A stretch of 64,000 bases of DNA from Xenorhabdus sp014467285. Lineage in GTDB: Bacteria > Pseudomonadota > Gammaproteobacteria > Enterobacterales > Enterobacteriaceae. The translations under genes and the position numbers were made by a program. Shown here in pieces: positions 17,681-26,455 of the stretch; the stretch's first letter is position 1, and the number at the start of each line of letters is the position of its first letter. The notes below the pieces were generated by a model. It had not been told where the DNA came from, ran no database searches, and saw only the letters and a program-made list of their open reading frames with translations. Where the stretch lies: assembly GCF_014467285.1 (NCBI RefSeq), contig NZ_NKHR01000002.1:1-64000 (forward strand), in the 5' to 3' direction.

Positions 17681-17860
17681 TTACTTGTTTTCCTCTGTAG
17701 GCAACACTCGTGCTTCATGCTCTAGCAACACAGGAATACCATCACGGACAGGAAATGCGAGGCGGTTAAATTTGCAAATCAGTTCAAAGTTTTCTTTATC
17801 GTAACTGAGCTTGCCATGACATACCGGACAAGCAATGATTTCGAGTAAACGGTGATCCAT
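17681..17860 (-). CDS. ycaR: Trm112-like small protein YcaR
   Basis: 59 aa, read directly from the sequence: MDHRLLEIIACPVCHGKL at the start, later LICKFNRLAFPVRDGIPVLL, ending LPTEENK. It is a UPF0434/Trm112-type protein with one CPVC pair and a Cys in LIC; E. coli YcaR is 60 aa. The ATG at 17860 is preceded by GGGGGAT. The Trm112 fold often serves as an activating partner of methyltransferases, but no partner is known to me for this protein. It sits 3 bp before kdsB in the lpxK-ycaR-kdsB order. Confidence 0.92.
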   Translation of the reverse strand: MDHRLLEIIACPVCHGKLSYDKENFELICKFNRLAFPVRDGIPVLLEHEARVLPTEENK

Positions 17861-18018
17861 ATATCCCCCAAATGACGGGCCTTAAATTTAATGCGGCTCA
17901 GAATACCACAAGCGATGTCTCACCGTTAACTCTGTTATTTTGTTAGATATTGTTTTGTTAAATATGGCTGTTTGTGTAATTGCCTTGCCATGGTTTCCCG
18001 ATACTATAAATGAGTGGT

Positions 18019-18999
18019 TCACTCTGGGATCAAGGCTCGAATCTCATTCAGTACTTTCTGCCCTTCCTCTTCTGGCAAAACAGCATTGACGGGTAAATAC
18101 CACCAGTTAGGCTGAGCGAATTGGAAACATTTTACCGCATCTTTTTCTGTCATCAGCAGATTTTGATCACTGTTCGCTAAAGCCAATAATTGGGATTTTT
18201 CATAAGATTGGTGGTCAGCAAAAGCATGGGTTTCCTGTAGACTTGCACCCAATTGTTGCAATGTTGCAAAAAAACGCGGTGGATGACCAATCCCTGCCAT
18301 TGCAATTGCATTTGGAATATCAGTGACGTTTCGCATCTCGCCTGTTAACAGGTTAACGGCTAATTCTCCTTTCAGGGTCATTGGCAATTCACCTGCCTGA
18401 GCCGTTCCACCATTAACAATAATGGCATTGACGGTATTCAAGCGCCCGGCCAGTTCCCGCATCGGCCCTGCGGGTAGCCAACAACCATTACCAAAACGAC
18501 GAACACCGTCAATCACCACAATCTCATAATCACGCTGTAAAGCGTAATGTTGGAGACCGTCATCCGTAACCACGATATCAATAGGGGCATGAGCCAATAA
18601 TGCTTCAATAGCATCAGCACGTTTTGGAGCAACTGCAACAGGCACACCAGTACGACGACGAATCAAAACAGGCTCATCTCCCGCCTGTGCTGTAGTCACT
18701 TCATCTGTCACGAGCAGAGGATAATGTTCCGATTTCCCTCCGTAGCCACGGGAAACAACACCAACCCGATAGCCTTTTTGTTGCAACTGCTCTACCAGCC
18801 AAATAACAACAGGGGTTTTGCCATTTCCCCCTGCCGTCAGGTTACCAACCACAATGACAGGTACAGGCGCTTTCCAAGAGCGTCTCAACCCCATTTTATA
18901 GCTTAATCGACGTAAACCGCTTACCAGCCCATAAAGGGCTGATAAGGGTAATAGCGCAATATAAAGCCATGAGCGGCCTGACCATATCTTTTCAATCAT
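18019..18999 (-). CDS. lpxK: Tetraacyldisaccharide 4'-kinase
   Basis: 326 aa. It phosphorylates the 4' position of the lipid A disaccharide at the inner face of the inner membrane. An N-terminal membrane helix (WLYIALLPLSALYGLVSGL) precedes the P-loop GNLTAGGNGKTP (about 52-63). Other family motifs: SRGYGG, TDDGLQHY, GPMREL and AGIGHPPRFF. The ATG overlaps the msbA stop as ATGA, the usual pairing of lipid A synthesis with its flippase. In E. coli ycaQ lies between lpxK and ycaR; it is absent here. Confidence 0.97.
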   Translation of the reverse strand: MIEKIWSGRSWLYIALLPLSALYGLVSGLRRLSYKMGLRRSWKAPVPVIVVGNLTAGGNGKTPVVIWLVEQLQQKGYRVGVVSRGYGGKSEHYPLLVTDEVTTAQAGDEPVLIRRRTGVPVAVAPKRADAIEALLAHAPIDIVVTDDGLQHYALQRDYEIVVIDGVRRFGNGCWLPAGPMRELAGRLNTVNAIIVNGGTAQAGELPMTLKGELAVNLLTGEMRNVTDIPNAIAMAGIGHPPRFFATLQQLGASLQETHAFADHQSYEKSQLLALANSDQNLLMTEKDAVKCFQFAQPNWWYLPVNAVLPEEEGQKVLNEIRALIPE

Positions 19000-20741
19000 T
19001 GACCAAACTGCATCCGATGTAATTGAGCATATGCGCCCTCGTGTTCCAATAGAGCGACATGGTTGCCTCGTTCCAGGATATTACCATCTTCAATGACGAT
19101 AATTTCATCAGCATTTTCAATAGTGGAAAGACGGTGAGCAATCACCAATGAGGTTCTGTTTTTCTGCAATTCATCCAATGCGGCTTGAATCGCACGTTCA
19201 GATTCAGTATCCAATGCTGAAGTTGCCTCATCCAGAATCAGAATTGGTGAATCACGCAATAACGCACGGGCAATAGCGATACGCTGACGTTGACCACCGG
19301 AAAGCAAAACGCCATTTTCACCTATGATGGTATCAAGGCCGTTATCCAATTTTTTGATAAAGTCCATTGCATAGGCCATTTCCGCTGCACGTTCGATCTC
19401 TTCACGGCTGAATTGCCCTTCGCTGGCGTAGGCAATGTTATTAGCGACAGTATCGTTGAACAGGTGCACATTTTGCGATACCAACGCAATTTGATTACGC
19501 AATGAAGCCAACGTATATTCGCGCAGATCATGACCATCCAATATAATTTCCCCTTCATTGACGTCATAAAAACGGGTGAGGAGATTAGCGATTGTCGATT
19601 TACCTGATCCAGAACGACCAACCAATGCGACTGTTTTGCCTGCTGGTATCGTCATTGAAACCTTTTTCAATGCAGGATGATCTTTAGTTGGGTAGCAGAA
19701 AGTCACATCACGGAATTCGATATTACCTTTTGCCTTTTTGACTTCCAGTTTACCGTCATCTTTTTCCTGTTCCATATCCAGAATGGCAAACAAAGTCTGG
19801 CAAGCGGCCATGCCACGTTGAAACTGCGCATTAACGTTAGTCAGTGACTTTAATGGACGCATCAAGGCAATCATGGATGAAAATACAACGGTAATTTTTC
19901 CCGCTGTTAAAGCCCCCATAATCTCAGGAAAACTAGCCGCATACAGGATAAACGCCAATGCAAACGAAGCAATAAGCTGAATAATCGGGTCTGATATAGA
20001 ATCAGCAGAAACCATTTTCATGCCTTGCTGGCGCATATGGTTACTGACCTTGTTAAAACGCTCCGTTTCAACTTTCTGACCACCAAATATTAAAACCTCT
20101 TTATGCCCTTTCAGCATCTGCTCGGCGCTGGTCGTCACCATTCCCATGCTATTCTGCATATTTTTACTGATATTACGAAACCGCACGGAAACAAGGCGGA
20201 TAACACCTGCAACGATAGGCGCAATCACAATTAAAATGAGGGAAAGCTCCCAACTGTAATAGAACATCAGGATAAACAGGCCAATAATTGATGCCCCTTC
20301 CCTAACGACTGTCACCAATGCGCCAGAAGAGGAAGAAGCAACCTGTTCTGAATCATATGTGATGCGTGAAAGTAATGTTCCCGTAGATTGCTGGTCAAAA
20401 AAGGAAACCGGCATGCCCATCATATGGTTGAACAGGCGTCGACGCATCTGCATAACCACTTTGCCAGATACCCAAGAGATGCAATAACTTGATATAAAAC
20501 CAGATATGCCACGTAACAGCATCAACCCGATAACAACCAGTGGCATCCACTTCAATACGCTAATGTCTGCCTTACCAAAGCCCTCATCCAACAAAGGCTT
20601 TAACAAGGAAAGCATTAATGTATCACCGGCAGCATTGATAATTAGTGCAACCGCCGCAACTGACAGCCCGATCTTAAATGGTGTGATGATCGGCCACAAT
20701 CGGCGAAAGGTCTGCCAGGTAGAAAGGTCTTTATCATTCAT
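18996..20741 (-). CDS. msbA: Lipid A export ATP-binding/permease protein MsbA
   Basis: 581 aa half-size ABC exporter that flips core-lipid A across the inner membrane. The N-terminal six-helix membrane domain covers about 1-325. The nucleotide-binding domain has Walker A GRSGSGKST (about 377-385), Q-loop region ALVSQNVHLFND, signature LLSGGQRQR, Walker B PILILDEATSALD and switch IAHRLST. Length and sequence match E. coli MsbA. It lies 38 bp after comEC and is coupled to lpxK. Confidence 0.97.
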   Translation of the reverse strand: MNDKDLSTWQTFRRLWPIITPFKIGLSVAAVALIINAAGDTLMLSLLKPLLDEGFGKADISVLKWMPLVVIGLMLLRGISGFISSYCISWVSGKVVMQMRRRLFNHMMGMPVSFFDQQSTGTLLSRITYDSEQVASSSSGALVTVVREGASIIGLFILMFYYSWELSLILIVIAPIVAGVIRLVSVRFRNISKNMQNSMGMVTTSAEQMLKGHKEVLIFGGQKVETERFNKVSNHMRQQGMKMVSADSISDPIIQLIASFALAFILYAASFPEIMGALTAGKITVVFSSMIALMRPLKSLTNVNAQFQRGMAACQTLFAILDMEQEKDDGKLEVKKAKGNIEFRDVTFCYPTKDHPALKKVSMTIPAGKTVALVGRSGSGKSTIANLLTRFYDVNEGEIILDGHDLREYTLASLRNQIALVSQNVHLFNDTVANNIAYASEGQFSREEIERAAEMAYAMDFIKKLDNGLDTIIGENGVLLSGGQRQRIAIARALLRDSPILILDEATSALDTESERAIQAALDELQKNRTSLVIAHRLSTIENADEIIVIEDGNILERGNHVALLEHEGAYAQLHRMQFGQ

Positions 20742-20779
20742 TATTGAGTTACCAAAACCAAAAGAAATAGCGGCTCATT

Positions 20780-23158
20780 CTACTCATGATCACCGCGAAT
20801 ACCAAACCACTGATGATACCATCGTGATACTATTTGTTGTCGATAACCTTCTAATTTAATGTGATCGAAATAAAAATAGCCGGTTATTTGACCAGAAACC
20901 GCGGTGCTATTCCATTGAATATCCGCATTTTTATAACGTTGTTTCACTTTAGCGGAAGGTAATCTCCACGGGCTATAGCGTGCAACTGAAGTCAACGCAT
21001 ATTCAGGCATGACTTTACGTATAAATATCGCGGTAGAAGATGTATTACTCCCATGATGGGGAACTTGTAATATTGTGGCATTCAGTTTGCCCTTCTCAAG
21101 TTCCAATAAGCGATATTCCCCTTGTTTCTCCAAATCACCTGTTAATAACAGACTGTATTTACCATCATCAATGCGAATCACGCAAGATTGGTTATTTCCA
21201 ACGATAGTTGTTTTTTCCGGCGGCCAGAGAACCTTAAAATTCAGCCCTTGCCACATCCACTGTTTACCACGAATACAAGGTAAATGAGATTGGTTCAGCA
21301 AAGGACTCCTAATTTGGATATCAGGATACTTGTCTCTGAGGTGTTCTACTCCTCCTGTATGATCCAAATGATCATGACTCAGAATTATTTGTTCTGGCAT
21401 CAATCGGTGCCAACGCAAATAAGGCATAATGACTTTTTCTGCCATGCTGCCTGTTTCCCAACGATTTCCTGTATCGAAAATTATCGCTTTCCCGCCCTTA
21501 TCAATCACTACTGCCAGGCCATGACCAATATCCAGCATGGAAAAACGCCATTGATGCTCATCAGAACGTTTTGAATAACAAGCAATAATGCCAATTGAAA
21601 CTCCCAATAACCATTTATAAGACTTCCACCAACCAAGACGCCAAATAACAACAAAAAACCAGCCGGCAAGCGTAATAATGATAGGATAATGCCCTGTTTC
21701 AATCCATGAGTGCGTTAAAATGGATAAAGGAGCCAAAGCAAGCGAAACGGTGCAATCAACAATTTGCCATAAGAACGGTTGGATAATGGGAAGAAAAACA
21801 CCAACTAATCCTGACATCACTAATGGTACAGATAAGAAAGAAATAATGGGAACAGCCCATAGATTAGCAACCAATGATGAAATATTAACGCCCTGAAATA
21901 ACAAAAGCTGCAACGGCAACAACATTAACATCATTCCCAATTGCATATGCAATCCACGCAACCAAATCCATTTCCAACCATGACGCATTCTTTCTGGTAA
22001 AGGCATCCAATGAAACCAAAATAGCAGTGCCATCACTGCGGTAAATGAAAGCCAAAAGCTGTCGGAAAGTATTGCCAAAGGATCAAAAAATAAAATAAGC
22101 GCGGCACTCCATAAAGCCCATTGCCATGAAAAACAAAGCCTATTTTTACATCTCAGATAAATCCACAGCGTTAGCCCCAATATTGCCCGAATAGCCGGAA
22201 TTCCCCATCCAGATAACCACCCATACAGCACGGCTGTTAACCAACCCATAATTAATGGGAAGCGAAATCCAATCCATTTTGCAGGAAAGAAAAATTGTGC
22301 CATTCTTGCAAAACTCCAACCAAATAAGCTGGCCATTGAAATATGCAGCCCTGAAATTGCCATTAAATGTGCAATACCTGTCTGCTGTAATAACAGACGG
22401 GTGGGTTGATCCAACCAAGCCCTTTCGCCGAACGAAAGCGCCAACGCAATTCCTGCATGTTTTAATGGCTGAATTTCTGGCAAAAGCTTATTAATGAAAT
22501 TTTGTCGGAGGCTACAGTTTTTATTGAGTAATTTCGCCTGAATAATTTTTCCATTTAACGGCTGGCGAATAGAAAGTGAATATCGCTGGTTATCATAACT
22601 ACCATGATTTAATTGGGCATGAACAGGTTTGAGTTTCATTGTAACCTGCCACTTTTGGCCTGCACAAAGCTGCTCTTGTGAGTTCCATGATACCGATGCG
22701 TATAAAGCGGGGAAAATATATTTTCCATCACTTTCAATCAGTCTGATTTTATAACGTGGTTTTACTTCTTTATTTTTTTCCGTATTTTTATCTACCACAT
22801 TTAACGATACACTTTCGATCATAATGATTGCCGAATGTGTGGTTTCACTAAAATAAGTAATTTGATCCAATATCTTATTACCATGCCAACATCCCCAAAT
22901 CAATGCCACCAATGTCAGTGCCCCGATATACGCTGGCTTATAAGGGATCAACAATAGAAAAATAACAATACAGATTAAAATCTGCATTTCATGCCATTGA
23001 GGTAATTCAGAAAATAACAATAATGAAGTAATTCCTAATATCATGGTTACCGAAGCGAGATTAAAGCTGATAACAGGCAGTGGCTTACACCAAGTAGATA
23101 AGAAAATTAATTTAAGTGACTGCATCCTTTTATGCCTTTGCATCGGAATTCCATTCAT
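20780..23158 (-). CDS. ComEC/Rec2 family DNA-uptake channel protein
   Basis: 792 aa polytopic membrane protein (E. coli homologue YcaI, about 754 aa). N-terminal helices and an OB-like periplasmic part (NHGSYDNQRYSLSIRQPLNGKII) lead to the competence domain (AHLMAISGLHISMASLFGW, GIPAIRAILGL, LSDSFWLSFTAVMALLF). The C-terminus is a metallo-beta-lactamase domain with ILSHDHLDHTGG and VPHHGSNTSS. In competent bacteria ComEC carries single-stranded DNA across the inner membrane; natural competence in this group is not established. Three start codons are possible (23158, 23143, 23125); the first is listed, the third has AAAAGG directly before it. Confidence 0.92.
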   Translation of the reverse strand: MNGIPMQRHKRMQSLKLIFLSTWCKPLPVISFNLASVTMILGITSLLLFSELPQWHEMQILICIVIFLLLIPYKPAYIGALTLVALIWGCWHGNKILDQITYFSETTHSAIIMIESVSLNVVDKNTEKNKEVKPRYKIRLIESDGKYIFPALYASVSWNSQEQLCAGQKWQVTMKLKPVHAQLNHGSYDNQRYSLSIRQPLNGKIIQAKLLNKNCSLRQNFINKLLPEIQPLKHAGIALALSFGERAWLDQPTRLLLQQTGIAHLMAISGLHISMASLFGWSFARMAQFFFPAKWIGFRFPLIMGWLTAVLYGWLSGWGIPAIRAILGLTLWIYLRCKNRLCFSWQWALWSAALILFFDPLAILSDSFWLSFTAVMALLFWFHWMPLPERMRHGWKWIWLRGLHMQLGMMLMLLPLQLLLFQGVNISSLVANLWAVPIISFLSVPLVMSGLVGVFLPIIQPFLWQIVDCTVSLALAPLSILTHSWIETGHYPIIITLAGWFFVVIWRLGWWKSYKWLLGVSIGIIACYSKRSDEHQWRFSMLDIGHGLAVVIDKGGKAIIFDTGNRWETGSMAEKVIMPYLRWHRLMPEQIILSHDHLDHTGGVEHLRDKYPDIQIRSPLLNQSHLPCIRGKQWMWQGLNFKVLWPPEKTTIVGNNQSCVIRIDDGKYSLLLTGDLEKQGEYRLLELEKGKLNATILQVPHHGSNTSSTAIFIRKVMPEYALTSVARYSPWRLPSAKVKQRYKNADIQWNSTAVSGQITGYFYFDHIKLEGYRQQIVSRWYHQWFGIRGDHE

Positions 23159-23353
23159 GAAAACAATCCTATTTCATAACGGATATCGTTACCAGGCAGG
23201 AAAAATTTATTTTAGAAACTCTTCAAAAATTGATTTTTAGGTAAAGAAGCTCTTGTCAAAAAAATGCGAGATTTATCGCAATAAAATTGCAAGAGGAAAT
23301 AAGCCCTTCATTAAATTAATGATAAAAATGCTATCCAAAAAAATACAAAAAAA

Positions 23354-23375
23354 AACGGCACCCTAAGGTGCCGTT
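23354..23375 (-). terminator. Rho-independent terminator of ihfB
   Basis: A 9-bp GC-rich stem (AACGGCACC / GGTGCCGTT) with a 4-nt loop, 26 bp past the ihfB stop. Read on the minus strand it is followed directly by a run of T residues (23347-23353). This is a textbook terminator. Confidence 0.93.
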
Positions 23376-23401
23376 AATTTAATTAAGTAATAACTGATAT
23401 C

Positions 23402-23692
23402 TTAGCTATCGCTATAGATATTCACGCGGTCACGTAACTCCTTACCCGGTTTAAAGTGGGGAACGTATTTGCCGTCCAATTCCACTTTATCACCCGTTTT
23501 AGGGTTACGACCCACACGCGGAGCTCGGTAGTGAAGAGAAAAGCTGCCGAATCCGCGAACTTCAATACGTTCACCTGCGGCTAATGTTTCAGCCATATGA
23601 TCAAGCATTTCTTTCACTGCATCTTCAACGGCTTTGGCCGGCATGTGAGATTGTTGCTCTGCAAGTCTTTCGATTAATTCAGACTTGGTCAT
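23402..23692 (-). CDS. ihfB: Integration host factor subunit beta
   Basis: 96 aa DNA-bending protein of the HU/IHF family; with IhfA it forms the heterodimer that bends DNA at promoters, origins and recombination sites. Conserved parts: MTKSELIERLAEQQSH, ERIEVRGFGSFSLHYRAPRVGRNPKTG (the DNA-binding beta arm with the intercalating Pro), and PHFKPGKELRDRVN. It lies 74 bp after rpsA with a hairpin in between, in the usual rpsA-ihfB order. Confidence 0.98.
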   Translation of the reverse strand: MTKSELIERLAEQQSHMPAKAVEDAVKEMLDHMAETLAAGERIEVRGFGSFSLHYRAPRVGRNPKTGDKVELDGKYVPHFKPGKELRDRVNIYSDS

Positions 23693-23716
23693 AGTACCTC
23701 CCTAAACTACCGTATT

Positions 23717-23750
23717 CGGGTAATATTATCGTTTAAGAGAATATTACCCG
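23717..23750 (-). terminator. Hairpin between rpsA and ihfB
   Basis: An 11-bp perfect inverted repeat (CGGGTAATATT / AATATTACCCG) with a 12-nt loop fills most of the rpsA-ihfB gap. It lacks a T-tract, so it may attenuate or protect the rpsA mRNA end rather than fully terminate. Confidence 0.5.
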
Positions 23751-23766
23751 CCGTTATTGACTTAGA

Positions 23767-25440
23767 TTATTCGCCTTTAGCTGCTTTGAAAGCTTCAGCC
23801 ATTGCGTTGTTAGCGAAGTTTGTATCTTCTTGTTTGTTCACAGAAGCGATAGCGTCTTTTTCATCAGCTTCGTCTTTCGCGCGAACAGACAGGTTGATTA
23901 CGCGATTCTTACGGTCAACGCCAACATATTTAGCTTCAACTTCATCGCCAACGTTCAGAACTTGAGTTGCATCTTCAACGCGGTCACGAGAAGCTTCTGA
24001 TGCACGCAGGTAACCTTCAACGCCGTCAGCTAATTCAACTGTAGCACCTTTTGCGTCAACTGCAGTCACTTTACCAGTAACAATTGCACCTTTCTTGTTT
24101 ACAGACAGGTAATTGTTGAATGGATCTTCTGCCAGTTGTTTGATGCCCAGAGAGATACGCTCACGCTCTGCATCAACTTGCAGAACTACAGCAGCAATTT
24201 CGTCGCCTTTCTTGTATTCACGAACTGCTTCTTCGCCTGCAACGTTCCAGGAGATGTCAGACAGGTGAACCAGACCGTCGATGCCGCCGTCCAGACCGAT
24301 GAAGATACCGAAGTCAGTGATAGACTTGATCTTACCTTCAACGCGGTCGTTTTTGTTGTGAGTCTCAGCAAATTGCTGCCAAGGGTTAGCTTTACACTGC
24401 TTCAGGCCCAGGGAGATACGACGACGTTCTTCATCGATATCCAGAACCATAACTTCCACAACATCACCAACGTTAACAACTTTGGATGGGTGGATGTTTT
24501 TGTTGGTCCAATCCATTTCTGAAACGTGTACCAGACCTTCAACGCCTTCTTCGATTTCAACGAAGCAGCCGTAGTCAGTCAGATTAGTTACGCGACCAGT
24601 CAGTTTAGTACTTTCTGGATAACGTTTAGCGATTGCTACCCATGGATCTTCACCCAATTGCTTCAGACCCAGAGATACGCGAGTACGCTCACGGTCGAAC
24701 TTCAGTACTTTAACTGTGATTTCATCGCCCACATTGACGATTTCGCTTGGGTGTTTAACACGTTTCCAAGCCATATCAGTAATGTGCAGCAGGCCATCAA
24801 CGCCGCCCAGATCAACGAATGCACCGTAGTCAGTCAGGTTCTTAACGATACCTTTAACTTCCATGCCTTCTTGCAGGTTTTCCAGCAGCTGATCGCGCTC
24901 TGCGCTGTTTTCAGATTCGATAACAGCACGACGAGAAACAACTACGTTGTTGCGTTTCTGATCCAGCTTGATGACTTTGAACTCAAGCTCTTTGCCTTCA
25001 AGGTGAGCAGTGTCACGAACTGGGCGAACGTCAACCAGTGAACCTGGCAGGAATGCACGGATACCGTTCAGTTCTACAGTGAAGCCACCTTTAACTTTGC
25101 CATTGATAACACCAGTGACAGTTTCAGCTTCTTCGTATGCTTTTTCCAGCATCAGCCATGCTTCGTGACGTTTTGCTTTTTCACGGGACAGGATAGTTTC
25201 ACCGAAACCATCTTCTACCGCATCCAGAGCTACGTCGATTTCATCGCCAACTTGGATTTCCAGTTCGCCTTGAGCGTTTTTGAATTGTTCTACAGGAATT
25301 GCAGATTCAGATTTCAGACCTGCGTCAACCAATACAACGTCTTTATCGATAGCAACTACAACACCACGTACGATTGCACCTGGACGAGTTTCGATAGCCT
25401 GTAGGGATTCTTCAAAGAGTTGAGCAAAAGATTCTGTCAT
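23767..25440 (-). CDS. rpsA: 30S ribosomal protein S1
   Basis: 557 aa from the ATG at 25440 (MTESFAQLFEESLQ), exactly the E. coli length; the upstream start at 25455 is rejected. Six S1 RNA-binding repeats are evident, with recurring units such as LTDYGAFVDLGGVDGLLHITDM, LTDYGCFVEIEEGVEGLVHVSEMDW and ITDFGIFIGLDGGIDGLVHLSD. S1 delivers mRNA to the 30S subunit and is essential. The ribosome-binding site is weak, as expected for a gene that S1 itself autoregulates through its leader. The coding strand is strongly codon-biased; long open frames on the opposite strand are shadows. Confidence 0.98.
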   Translation of the reverse strand: MTESFAQLFEESLQAIETRPGAIVRGVVVAIDKDVVLVDAGLKSESAIPVEQFKNAQGELEIQVGDEIDVALDAVEDGFGETILSREKAKRHEAWLMLEKAYEEAETVTGVINGKVKGGFTVELNGIRAFLPGSLVDVRPVRDTAHLEGKELEFKVIKLDQKRNNVVVSRRAVIESENSAERDQLLENLQEGMEVKGIVKNLTDYGAFVDLGGVDGLLHITDMAWKRVKHPSEIVNVGDEITVKVLKFDRERTRVSLGLKQLGEDPWVAIAKRYPESTKLTGRVTNLTDYGCFVEIEEGVEGLVHVSEMDWTNKNIHPSKVVNVGDVVEVMVLDIDEERRRISLGLKQCKANPWQQFAETHNKNDRVEGKIKSITDFGIFIGLDGGIDGLVHLSDISWNVAGEEAVREYKKGDEIAAVVLQVDAERERISLGIKQLAEDPFNNYLSVNKKGAIVTGKVTAVDAKGATVELADGVEGYLRASEASRDRVEDATQVLNVGDEVEAKYVGVDRKNRVINLSVRAKDEADEKDAIASVNKQEDTNFANNAMAEAFKAAKGE

Positions 25441-25633
25441 GTTAATGATCTTCAAGGTTTTTAATTAACGTCCATTTAGCATCCGGCCGAATGGGGTTGT
25501 TTTACATACCTCGCAACGTCTCCCTGTTACAAGGTGTTTTGGTATGCCGGTATATTTCACTACCCACACACCAGAATTCTATATACATCTTCTTGATATG
25601 CTACTGCAATAGCATATTCGCGAAAATTAATGC
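25441..25633 (-). promoter_or_regulatory. rpsA: rpsA leader and promoter region
   Basis: A 193-bp gap upstream of the rpsA start with no gene. In E. coli the rpsA leader folds into hairpins that replace a strong Shine-Dalgarno sequence and mediate autoregulation by S1. Here too the start lacks a good Shine-Dalgarno sequence. I did not resolve the hairpins. Confidence 0.4.
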
Positions 25634-26320
25634 TTATGCTGGTATTTCCAGCGCATTTTTCGCATAAGTCAGTGCTTTATCAATCACTTCTTCGATAGAC
25701 ATGCTGGTCGAATCTAAGATTAATGCATCTTGTGCAGGCACTAATGGCGCAACTGCCCGATTGCGGTCACGGAAATCTCGTTCCTGTATTTCGGACAAAA
25801 GGCGTTCAAAGTTAACACTAAAACCTTTATCCTGCAACTGTAACATGCGTCTACGGGCACGTTCTTCCGCACTTGCATCAAGAAATATCTTCACTGGCGC
25901 ATCAGGAAACACAACCGTTCCCATGTCACGACCATCCGCAATCAGGCCAGGAGAGATGCGGAAAGCCCGCTGACGACGCAAGAGCGCTTCACGGACACGC
26001 GGAAATGTTGCTGCCTGCGAAGCCGTATTCCCGACAGTTTCGGTACGGATTTCATTGCTGACATCTTCGCCTTCCAAAATAACCCGAAGCTTGCCATTTG
26101 CAGGCACAAAACGAACATCCAGATTAGCAGCCAGAGGAACCAGGGCGTCTTCAGACTGGATATCTACCTGATGGTGGATAGCAGCCAGTGCCAGCACACG
26201 ATAAATGGCACCTGAATCAAGTAATTGCCAATTTAACGCTTCTGCCAATGCCTGACACAGTGTTCCCTTACCAGCGCCACTTGGCCCATCAACGGTTATT
26301 ACAGGGGCTATCGCCGCCAT
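25634..26320 (-). CDS. cmk: Cytidylate kinase
   Basis: 228 aa. It phosphorylates CMP and dCMP with ATP. P-loop VDGPSGAGKGT, LLDSGAIYR, the RDMGTVVFPDA region and the insert RRMLQLQDKGFSVNFERLLSEIQERDFRDRNR identify it. The start is taken at the second of two adjacent ATGs (26320), six bases from AGGAGG and matching E. coli MTAIAPV; the ATG at 26323 is nearly as good. It is followed by rpsA, as in E. coli. Confidence 0.97.
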   Translation of the reverse strand: MAAIAPVITVDGPSGAGKGTLCQALAEALNWQLLDSGAIYRVLALAAIHHQVDIQSEDALVPLAANLDVRFVPANGKLRVILEGEDVSNEIRTETVGNTASQAATFPRVREALLRRQRAFRISPGLIADGRDMGTVVFPDAPVKIFLDASAEERARRRMLQLQDKGFSVNFERLLSEIQERDFRDRNRAVAPLVPAQDALILDSTSMSIEEVIDKALTYAKNALEIPA

Positions 26321-26455
26321 CATTCTCCTCCTTTTCGCATAACATTCGCACAACAGACAGGTCATCTACCGAATGCGGGAATTGCTCAATTAACAAGCAA
26401 TAAAAAGTCTGCCTTATTATACGCACTCAGCAAATGAGAGAAACACTATTCCTAT

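Noticed and set aside
24136..25041. Two long plus-strand frames (128 and 171 aa) opposite rpsA
   Set aside because: They mirror the highly biased rpsA codons; Phe/Asn/Gln-rich, no ribosome-binding sites, no family motifs.
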